The position numbers were made by a program, and so were the translations under genes. From Cymbidium sinense (lineage: Eukaryota > Streptophyta > Magnoliopsida > Asparagales > Orchidaceae), in contig CM038215.1 of NCBI GenBank assembly GCA_021442155.1, positions 209,058,982 to 209,122,981 on the forward strand: a DNA stretch of 64,000 bases, in the 5' to 3' direction. The stretch's first letter is position 1. Every line of letters starts with the position of its first letter. Below, in pieces: positions 12,237 through 23,672 of the stretch. The notes beneath the pieces were generated by a model. It saw nothing but the letters and a program-made list of their open reading frames with translations. It was not told the DNA's origin and did no database searches.

Positions 12237-15200
12237 CACACACATATACATATGTATGTGTGTATATATCTATATATGTGTGTACACACGCACACACACA
12301 AATATCTATATAATTGTTCTCATTTACTTGATGATATATATATGTATTATAATAGTCTTTCAAAATTATCTATGTTTTTTATAATCTTTAAATATTTTGT
12401 GCCATATTTGAAATGGCGCATTTAGCGCCACGCCATGCACCATGTGCTATGGCTCCACAAAAACCTTTCCACTATAGTGCGCTATTCATCATTTATAAGT
12501 ATGAACTAAAATGATTAATCAAAAACTAAATTGGGATTTATTTTATATAATAAAGGGGCTAAATTGGAATCAATTTTGTATCATAACTTCTACATGAGAT
12601 ATCATTTTAGATCAATTTTGTAAAATTGAAAAAACTAAATTGAGAAAAATGTGATGCTCTAAGACTAAATTAGCCACGTATAAATAATTGGAAAATTATC
12701 TAGATATTTATTCTCAAGAAATTGCTTTGAATGTTTCATTAAAGTAGACATTGGCATTCTTGATACATAATTGGGTTCCTTGCTGAACTCGGACAAGAAT
12801 TAGCATTATTCCCAATTTCTTCTTTCACAAAGACAATTGTTAATGTGATTTTCACCAAAGTAAGAAATAAGCCCAAGCCTCATAAAGAGATAATTATACA
12901 AACAAAAAAAAAAAAAAAAAAGATGAAATGGATATAGGTCAAAAAGGTAATAATAAGTCTTTTGTTGGCATTGCCAACTTTAAGGCCATGATAATACCAA
13001 TTGTTGGAAAATTCATCTGCAGATGAGACCCAAGGATGGGAGAAAAGAGAATATTACAAGGGAGGTATAAAAAAATGTAGAACAACCAACCCCAAGATCA
13101 TCTAAATGGCTCATAATAATCTATTAGAAGCTTGCATATAATATAATTAGCCACAACAGTAGTAATGATGACAATAGACATGGCAATGGTCATAACAATA
13201 ATAGCAAAGCCAACCCCAAACACAACACAAACCACATCTACAATAATATGGACAATGAAAAGAATGGTAACAACAATCCAAGCATGATCTGAGAAGCGAA
13301 AGTAGACATGCCAATGATCTGGTAAAATATAAATATAGCTAAAGTCAAGAAAGGCATTACAGAATTATTAGAAGTTGGTACACAAATTAAGGCGAAAGAC
13401 AAAGCCCCACCCACATCAACATTCATAGTAGTGAATTAAAAAGATTAGAAATAAGGTGGACAAACAATATATTCCAAGTTCATGCTTATGGAAATATTAC
13501 ATCAATGATATCATCTACAAGTTTGTTCCTTTAAAATTTTCTAAGAAAAAGCCCAAAATGGTCCAAGAACTTTATGGAAGACCTTTTAGTTCCAAACTGT
13601 TGAATGCACCCATTTAGTCATTTAACTCTTCAAAATTAATCCAAATTAGTCCAACCATTACAAAGATTGTGTATATCGACAAAAATTCCAGTGGGAGATT
13701 GCTTGGAAGATAAACCTATCAAATAACATTATATGACAATATAACATTCAAGTTCGTTTATTGTTATTAAATTCACCCTTCATAGGAGTAAGGTCATCCA
13801 CGAACTAAGTTAAGAACAATGAGCAGCTACCTCAAATGAGGTTGATGAGAAGTTGAACGTGTATCGCAATCGGATGCTAACCCAAGGACAAAGTTCACAT
13901 CTTGCCAAGGATGACTATTATCTAGAGCAATGGTGACATACAGTAATCCAATGGAGACAAAAACAAAGATAAACTAGAGAAGTTATTTTTTCTAACTTAC
14001 TATCCTCAACACTACCTTTGCCGGTCCAAAGTCCGAATGTGAAAAGTGGAAGGTTGCAATATGCAGTTGACAGCCAGCGTAAAACTTGTTGAAATAATCA
14101 TGGCATGAATCCTTTAAAACATTGTGTTAATGCTAGGCCGTCCCTTGGAAGTGATATGTTGTATGGCCTGAATACTGAAAAAGAAGTGTCCGACGGTGCC
14201 GGTTGTTAAATAAGCAAGGGTCCCCACATAATGGACGAATGCGGGCAAAGAAGTTAGTCCATGAAACTAGAGGTTAGGAACTTGGAATATAGGTACTCTT
14301 ACAAGTAAATTAATGGAATTAATAAATATTATAGTTCATAGGAAGATAAATATTTTATGTGTTCAAAAAACTAAATGGGTTGGGGAGAAGGCTAAGAAGA
14401 TTGATAGTTTAGGTTTTAAACTTTGGTATTCAGGTAGAAGTCAAATTAGAAATGGCGCAGGTGTGATTATAGATAAAAATTTAAAGAATAATATTATAAA
14501 TATTAATATATGTGGAGATAGAATTTTAGCTTTAAAGATTATTATTGATACTAAGATTATCAATATTATAAGTGTTTACACTCCTCAAGTAGGTTTGATG
14601 TAAGCTCAAAAAAAAAAATTTGTAATGAATTAGAGGGATTAATATAAAATATACCTCTTGAAGAAAAAGTATTTATTGGAGGAGATTTAAATAGACATGT
14701 TGGTAGAGTGGTAGAAGATTTAAAAAGAATTCATAGTAGTTATGAATTTGGGTATAATGAAGAAGGTAGGGTATATTAGATTTTGCTTTAACTTTATTAT
14801 TTTGTAATTCTTATCTTTATTTAAGAAAAGATATGATATTATTACTTATAAAAATGGATCTAAGAACAGATTGATTATTTTTTATAAAAAAAATAGATCG
14901 TTTAGATTGTAAAGATTGTAAAGTCATTCCAAGTGAAAGTTTAAGTACCCAACATCGATTGTTAGTTTTAGATTTTAAGATGAAAGATTGGAAGATGAAA
15001 AAGAAATCAAATTATTGTCCTAGGATTAGATGGGGGCACTTAAAGAACACTAATAAAAATATTTTTAAGAGCAAGCTACAAGAACTTAGAATTTTGGATG
15101 TTCATAAGGAAACTAATATTATGTGGAAAAAAATAGCAAGTGAAATTAAACAAGTTGGTAAAAATGTGTTTGGAGAATCAAAAGAAAAAGCTTCTTTTAA

Positions 15201-18200
15201 TAAAAATAATTGGTGATTGAATCAGAATATGCAGGAAAATATAAGAAATAAGAAACATTGTTATAAAACTTCGTTTAAATGTAAAAACTCAGAGAATTTG
15301 GAAAGATATAAAGTGCGTAAAGATTAAGAAAGCGATATATGATACAAAAAAATTTAAATTTTAGTGATTTATATAATATTAGAGGTGAAAGATGTATGTA
15401 TAAGTTAGTAGATCAAAGAGATAGGAGAAGTAAAAATATAGTTCAAGTGAGGTGTATTAAGGATGAGAATTATAAAGTGCTTTTCTTAGAAAAGGATATT
15501 AAAAATAAGTGGACGAGGTATTTTGATAAACTTTTCAATGAAGGATTTGAAGATACGATTGATTTTAGCAACCTCAATACCCTAAACAAAAATAAAAATT
15601 TTAATTTTTATCATCGTATTAGTAAATCTGAAGTTAGAAAAGCTTTAAAGAAAATGAAATATGGAAAAACAGTATGACCTGATGATATTCTAATAAAAGT
15701 GTGAAAATATTTAGGAGATCAAGGAATTTCTTGGCTTACAAATCTTTTTAATATTATTTTAAAACTAAAAAGATTTTAGATGAGTGGAGAATAAATTTGT
15801 TGGTTCCTATATTTAAGAATAAAGGTGATGCACAAAAATGTGCAAATTATAAAGGAATTAACTTAATGTGTCATACATTAAAATAATGGGAGAGAGTAAT
15901 TGAGCATAGGTTACGATGTGATACAAAAGTTTCTCACAATCAGTTTGGTTTCATGCCAAGTAGATCTACTATGGATGCTATATATTAGTTAAGAGATTTA
16001 ATGGAGAAGTATAGAGAAAGTAAGGAGGATCTACATATGATATTTATTGATTTAGAGAAAGCTTATGATAAAGTTTCAAGAGATGTTCTTTGGAGAGTTC
16101 TAGAAAAGAAAGGAGTTAATATTAGTTATATTCAAGTCATTAAGGATATGTATACTAGAGTTGTTACTTGTGTCCAAACATAAGGAGGATTGACAAAATA
16201 TTTTCTTATTTTAGTTCAAATTGGACAGGCGGCTAGCACTACTACGACTGGCACTATGACTCGCTACATGGAAGTGCCTCACATCCGCTTCTGGAAGTTC
16301 CCTTGGTGCGACCGGGGTCATATTAGGCGTTGCTATTACGGGACACGCTACTTGCACTACTAATAGCTTCGATGGGGAACGCAACGCAGTCTTTGGATTA
16401 CATCAAGGATCGACTTTAAGCCTTTATCTTTTGCTTTAGTTATGGATGTTCTTACAGTAATTATGTACCTTGGTGTATGCTTTTTGCTGATGACATTCTT
16501 CTTGTCAATAAGACTAGAGCTGTTATTTGTGTCGAAACACAAGGAGGATTGACAAAATATTTTTCTATTTTAGTTGGATTATATCAAGGATCAACTTTAA
16601 GCCCTTATCTTTTTGCTTTAGTTATGGATGTTCTTACTAGGCATTTACAGGAAGATGTACCTTGGTGTATGCTTTTTGCTGATGACATTCATCTTGTTGA
16701 TAAGATTGGAGAGGAAGTCCAGGAGAAACTTGAATTATGGAGGTCAACCTTAGAGTTTAAAGATTTTTTGTTTAAGTAGATCTAAAACTGAATATATGAA
16801 GTGTAATTTTAGTTATAGAAGTTCTAGTGATATTGTTGTGACATTAGGTGAACAAATCATTAAAAAGAGTGAGCGATTAAGATATTTAGGCCCTATTGTT
16901 CAAAATGATGGTGAAATAAATGGAGATGTTATTAGTAGAATTCAAGGATGTATTTGTTAAGACAGTTTTATAGAAATGGTTGCAAAGCCTAATTTTTGCA
17001 AAGGTGATAAATGTTTTACTCTGGGGAGATAAAATGCTAAATGAGTATGTTCGAGAAAAGTTGGAGTAACTAAGAGAGAAGAGTCGCCTTAGATGGTTTG
17101 GCCATATAAAGCGTCATTTAATCTAAGGTTAGAGAGTAGATGTATTAGATTTGCCTTATGTTAACCCTAAAAAGAGTTGGTTAAGATGTATAAAAAATGA
17201 CCTTAGTATACTTGAATTAAATGATAATTTAACACATAATATGACACAATAGAGACGAAGGATTCATGTAGTCGACCCCACCTAGTGGGATAAAGGCTTG
17301 TTGTTGTTGTTGTTGTTGTATCCTCAACAATCCCATATAAGCAACCTTCACAATAATTAGCTTCAACGATCCCACTCTCAGCGTGCTTGTCATCATGATC
17401 TCTATTCTCCATCCGCTAAACATTATGATGTCTAATATCCATTCTCAGTACACCACTCATCAACAATCTTCAATCTCTCTTCTCCTCCAGTACTACTTGT
17501 TTGGCAGTAGTGCTCGAGTAAGAGATAAAATTAGGAATTGTAATAAAAAAATCTAAAAGCCATCGAAAAACATAAAAATGGTTATACCCTTGAATCATAC
17601 CTCCAACTTGAATTTTCCTTCCATTTACATGGCAAGTCTAATGATGGGACTAGTTTGAATCAATTTTAAAGATTAGGGGACCAAATTGCATAATTTAATA
17701 GTTCAAAAATAAAATGACAGTCCATAAAAAGTCCAAGGACCATTTTACACTTTTTCCATAAATTTGCCACACAGTCTTTGAAACTTTGTATCTTTGGCAA
17801 TTAGCACCACAATACCATCTAATACTATCGTAAGAACCAAAAGTATTAATTAGTAAAAAAAAGGAAAAAAATCATAGTTTCACTCCCACCCCTCTTAATG
17901 TAGTCTCCATTGAGCAATTTAAAAAATGATTTACACCAATTCTAGTTTTGCACATCATGACAATAGGACCAAAGAAGGATTTATGTTATTTCTAATGAGC
18001 CCAACTCTACCCAAGGCCAATAACTTAACCAACTCTTGCAAAGATTATAGCTATTTTATCAAGAGGTAAAAGGCTTACCTCCAAAAAATATTATAGAGCA
18101 TAAATTGCTATGGATTGAGGAAGGCATCCACCAAATCAATTGATGTATCAGCCCTTCTCATGAAAATGAGAGGAAGATCTGGCAACCAATAATCACTAAC

Positions 18201-21200
18201 AAAATAAGGCCACATATATGAGCAGTTCAACATCTGGGTCATCAATTGTGCTAGTGGCATGCAAAAATAGAAGTTTTTTATTATGCATCAACTAGGTGTG
18301 TAAACGAGCCGAACATTAGCGAGTTGAGCTTCTGTTTGTGTCTGACTCATTTACATTAACTTGTGTTCATGTTTATCTCGTGTTCACAACATCAAAGCTA
18401 TTGTCATGTTCACCACCTCCATTTGAGTGAAAGGCAATGCTTCTATTCAATTTTGTGTTCATCAAGTTACATTATATGTGAAAAATTGCAAAGGATCTGA
18501 TATTTCCCATTGAAAAAAATAGAGATGACCAACCTAAAACAATGTTTAAAAAGGCAAGATTGGGAACCGATGCATTTGTTGTAGTGAGGCAAGGCGTAAG
18601 TCTCGAAAAAAATCATAAAATTATAAATAAATTATAAATATGATAAATTATCAACATATTTACCTAATTCATTATCATAAAAACAAGCCACAAATCATAA
18701 TATCAAATATTAATATAAAATATAAATTAAAATAAAATATTAAATAAGCGTTAGCTTAAAATTTAAATGCACTATGAAAATCAAAATATATAATAGCGTC
18801 ATCACACTTCATCATGATTTGAAAAATGATTCTATGTAACTATTATCTTCAGAATATGTTTCATCATATTCAAAATCTTATTAAACTACAACTTTCTCCC
18901 TGCTCTCTATAACAATTAACAATATATTTAATATAATTTTAAATGAAATAATAGATTAATAACAGAAAAAAAAACAAGGGCATTAATTTAGCTCGTGCTT
19001 ATTAGAGATATGTCCATACCCAGAGACTTTGGCTCATGGTGCTTGGAGAAGAAAAGTTATGTTGGCTTGCATGATTAAGGAGGCGGATTGCTCAAAATTG
19101 AGAACTCTAACTCATTGAGATGGTGAGTTAAATAAATATAATATTTTATAAAATAAACTAATGTTAAAGTGAGGCACCGCCTCAAAGCACCTCCAGGCGT
19201 TTAGCCTCGAGGCATATGCCTCACTTGAAAAAGGTAATTCTCACTTAACCGAGTGAGGCTTAATCCTTGAGGCGCTCTTCATGCGCCTTAAATCAAAGCG
19301 CACCTCGAGGCTTATACCTCAAACGCCTTTTTGAACAATGGTCTAAAGTGCTTCCACAGAAAGAACATCTCAACCGCTTCCTTACTTGTGATGGTCTTTT
19401 TCCTGGGAATTAAACATACCATTTTGCAAAAATGATTGATGATGACAAATAGGTATTTGACTTGTTGAATCTTCATTATTCTAACCAAGAAATTCATTGA
19501 GGTAAGCAATGAGGGATGGATGTAATTCAACAAACTGAATTAGCTACTAGGCTCCAAGCCTTCTTGAAAATTTGGATTTGCAGCAACCATCATACTGGAA
19601 TTCTGAATAGCAAGCACAGTTGCCTCCTATCATATATCTTGAGAAGATCAGAGTGATAGTATATTATCAGGCATATCCCTTCAAAGTGAGGCTTAAAAAT
19701 TATTTTGAACAAAAAAAGATTTGAGGGGACTACAATGGTTAATTGTGATTTTGAGGTTCAACAATGTGAATATTGAAGGTATAAGATAATGGCCTTAACC
19801 TACTCATACCAAAGTAGAGCACATTGCTCAAGTAGTTGCATCATCATAAATAATTTGACTACTACAGATAAGGTTGGAAGACTATGGCCCAATCCAAAAT
19901 GTATGTTCGAATTATGATGTTATGATGCATCCTAGGATGGCAAAGTATATATTTCAATTAAATGGAGAATACGCAAGAAGGAAGTCAAATAAATTTTCGA
20001 AGGTCCAAATCAACTATGAGAATTAGTAAATTATAACATTTTGGTTAAAAGAAGACATGCTGGTGAGTCTTACAACCTCGAGGCAACCAAATTCGTTCAT
20101 GTGTTGGTTATCTACTATGAGCTCGAAGGGAGACTACAGCTTATAGCTATACAAGTAAAGATGCCTAGGAGTGGGATTAAAACCACTCGATTAATAAGTG
20201 ATCCGGTGATTAGTCTTACAATCTCATCCTATGGACAAGATGACTAGAATCTAAATATTTATCATAAATATCCTTTAATGTCTTGTGCAAATGTGGAACA
20301 AAATATCTTAGCAAATGTCATGTTATTGGGTCCCTAAGATAGAGAGTTGAGTCTTAAAAATCTTCTAATGTAAATGACTGGCAATTGAGACTTATGACCT
20401 TGAGCGAAGAAAGCCATAATATAGGTCTCACTACTTTGATATCTAAGAAGCTTACATGTGGGACTTATGGCCTCGAATCAAGGAGAGTTTGGCAATAGGT
20501 CTTATAATCCCGTCTCATAAAAGGCAGCCCAAAGTAACTATTCATTGTAAACAACCCTGATAACCTTATGCAAATGCAAGGACAAACATTTTGTATATAT
20601 CACATCATTCAATCATGAAGCACACTACATCAGTAAGTTGTCACATCCATCATTACAGGCTTTCAATAGCTCCCCTAAGAAGATCAACATTTGGTATTCT
20701 CTTGTTGCACCAACATTGGGTGAGTTAATTTGATTGCAATCATGTGTTATCTTTGGAAACTTGTTCAGGTGGTTGTGATTATTTCAAAAGAGATCTTGAT
20801 TGCATCATCACCCTTACGTAGTTTGAGGGACCCAAAAATGCATCATGAAGATCCAAATTTGAGAAATATATCAAAAAATATAATTTAATTTCAAATACCT
20901 AGAGGCCATTTGACTTGAGTTATATGCTAGACAAAAATTCTATACCCTTCAATTTGATAATCTTTTCCTAACTTTCCTAAACATTCCATGAATATTTTAT
21001 AGTTAATTATTTAGACATTTTTTAAAATTGAGAGGATGAAGATGAAGCTTTGTTAATCTCACTTGTACCGCAACTTGAGTACATTTGTGCTTATGTCATT
21101 ATGCATCTTTTAAATGTATTTTATTTGACTTAGACTTGTCTATATCATGTCTATAAATCTTTGAATATGAATGCCATATGCCTGCCTCCATTCATGTGCA

Positions 21201-23635
21201 TGTTTGTCACTTGTTTGTTGCAAAGGATTTGCTAGAAATTTTGGTAGCACTTCCTCGTCAATCATACAGAGGGAGTACTAGAAGCATGTTGGACCATCCC
21301 ACCACACCAAAAAAAAGGGTGTTTGATGCAATAAACAAGGCATAGCAATCACATTTTGTTGCATAATTTACCATTCTAAGAAAGTTGTATGCAAGCGGTG
21401 CATGGCACCATTGTTTAAATTTGTGCAATGAAAAATCACATTAGCACTATTCTAAGAAAATCACAATGAGGTTTACACCTCATTGGTGTTATCTGAGGCT
21501 TATGCCTCACATAATGTGAGTCTGTCTCAAGACGCGCCTTGTCTCAATTTTTATAAAGCACGCACTTTTAGATCTAGATTTTTCAAGAAAATAAAAAATA
21601 AAATTATCCAAATAACACAATCAACTTAGGGATAGACATTACCCAAGTTCCTTTTCTCTAGTGCACTCTCTGCTCCTTACGCATAGTGTTGCCCACCGTA
21701 GTCATCATCGTTACTTATAATGTTCTAATTTTGATATTGGATAATCAAAGTGAGAGAAAATTTTTATCATGTTAAATTTATTAAATTGGTGTCTTTAGTT
21801 CACACTTTGATATCTTATACTACTTAGATATTTGTGTAACACTTCTTACTTCTTATTTGATGTCAAGATATTAATATATTATTTCATATTTTGCATAATT
21901 TATTACTTCCCACTATATTATGATATAAATGTGTTACATTTTAATATGTCAATTGGTTAGAATATTAATATATTATTTCTTGTTTCATAGTTTGATGTGC
22001 GTTCATTATTTTTTATTTTATGCAATTTGTTAATTTTGAGGCTTTTTTCTTGCCTCTTGGATAAAAATACCTTAATACCCAATTGAACAATTTTAAAGTT
22101 CACATGGCACTGAAGCTATGCTTGTATTCTTACCGTGCCAAGACCTTAGTATAGGACTGAGATACCTACAAACAAATACATAGTTTATAAGCTTGGTGTG
22201 CACTAATGTGTGCCCTGTATCACAATGGTAACAAGTGCACGGGAAATCCCACCATGTTAAGGCATGTATAAGGACTTGGACATATGCTTAAAACTTTGGT
22301 AGAGTGATGATGCTTTGTTTCAAACATCATAAGGAAGTTTAGGATTATTATGCATATAGAATAAGGCAACCTTATTTCCTCTTAATTGTTGGGACTAGTG
22401 AGATCTTACATCCCTTCATGTAAGCAAGGCTAAGCTTTTTCCACATGAATGATGAGGGGACATTAACCTATTAGAGGGGGATGGCGTGATGACCTTATTC
22501 TAAACTATCCATGGCTTACTTGACATACAACTTAAATGCACATTCCTTCTTGAATTAAACCTTAACCCACTAGGACCCATCTTCTTACTCCCTAAGTGAG
22601 CCAATGTCAAAAATAAAAAAATAAAAAAATAAAAAATAATAATTGAAGATACCTCATCATGATCATATTTATAATACATACAAATTTTTTATACAAAAAG
22701 TTGCAATAAAAATTATTTTATCTTAAATATTTTCAATAACTTACTTTATCAGGCTCCCATGACCATCCATCAGGACCCTTGACTTTAACAACATAAGAAC
22801 CCTGTGCACAAACAAAATATCAAAAATAATACAAATAAAATAAGAAAAAACAATCAAAATGATAGAAAAAGAATCAAAGCATAAGCACAAACAAAACTCT
22901 TTTACATGACTACAAACAAAATTGGCCCCATTAGACCCTGGGAACATTTTAAACAAATAGTTGTTTGGAAAGAGGTCTCAAAACTACCCACAAAATGTAT
23001 TTTCCTTTTTACAAAGATAAAATATGTGTTAGCAATGATCCATATCATAATGAATTAGCAGATATATTGAAAACAAAAAATATTAAACATGAGATACACA
23101 TCTCTATACTTGCATGCATCTACTTAGAACTTAGTAGTGAGGAAGCACTGTGAGCCAAAAAATAAAGTGGTAACAAATATGGTCAATTACTTTCAATTAG
23201 ATTCAAGGAACATAGATGATTTGTTTCACTTTGATTCAAAAGCATATGAGGATATAGATATTTAACAAATTTAGACTCTCTATTCCAAGTTTGATGCAAT
23301 AGACATCCAAATTACAACACCATCCTTATTCAAAGAAATTACATGTTCAGATGAATGAAAAAAAAATGTATAGCATTAGCATGTTATAGCAGCATATGTT
23401 TTATGAACAAGACATTAGCATCGACTAAAATGGTAAAAATGAAGAGTGCACTACCACCAATGATTGCCATACAAAGAATGGATAAACTATATTAATCAAG
23501 TTATTCAATACAACGCTTAGTCTTTTCTTAAGCTCCATGAGAACAATAAAAATTTCTTGCTCGTTCGAAGCATGGCAGCCATTCAACAGCTTTGAAGCAC
23601 TCGCGCATTCTAGAGTTGGAAGTTAGAGTCTAAAA

Positions 23636-23672
<37 letters not shown>

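Larger units (their letters stand above)
14012..17318 (+). mobile_element. RTE-clade LINE, full-length but decayed copy
   Basis: A perfect 11-bp direct repeat TATCCTCAACA flanks it (14,001-14,011 and 17,319-17,329), and it ends in (TTG)n, as RTE elements do. The start CTACCTTTGCCGG and the length of 3.3 kb fit a full-length plant RTE. It carries an apurinic endonuclease and an RT region, both broken. Within the RT there is a partial duplication and a GC-rich foreign stretch (16,217-16,393). Confidence 0.92.
13545..17756. mobile_element. Older TIR element (~0.9 kb without insert) interrupted by the RTE LINE
   Basis: The segments 13,545-13,707 and 17,597-17,756 are inverted repeats of each other. 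Both start GAAAAAG-NNN-AAAATGGTCC and then share wording such as TTTAGT/TTTGGTCC, CAAAATTAATCCAAATTAGTCC versus AAAATTGATTCAAACTAGTCC, and CCATTA. Removing the RTE LINE at 14,012-17,318 leaves an element of about 0.9 kb. The long TIRs suggest a Mutator-type or foldback MITE, but I cannot see a matching target duplication, so the superfamily is open. Confidence 0.6.
8693..22744 (-). other. NOMO: Intron 4 of the NOMO-like gene, 14 kb, filled with nested transposons
   Basis: Donor GTAAGT at 22,744 and acceptor TATAG ending at 8,693 enclose 14,052 bp. From right to left it holds an integrase scrap (19,341-19,560), a GAGGC-word TIR element (18,540-19,340), an RTE LINE inside an older TIR element (13,545-17,756), and a TIR element with CATGGCGC words (11,830-12,676). 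The flanking exons still join in frame. Confidence 0.8.

Noticed and set aside
12067..12363. Overlapping open frames on both strands (98 and 77 codons)
   Set aside because: They translate AT/ACAT microsatellite sequence into Tyr/Ile/His/Thr repeats; no protein is expected.
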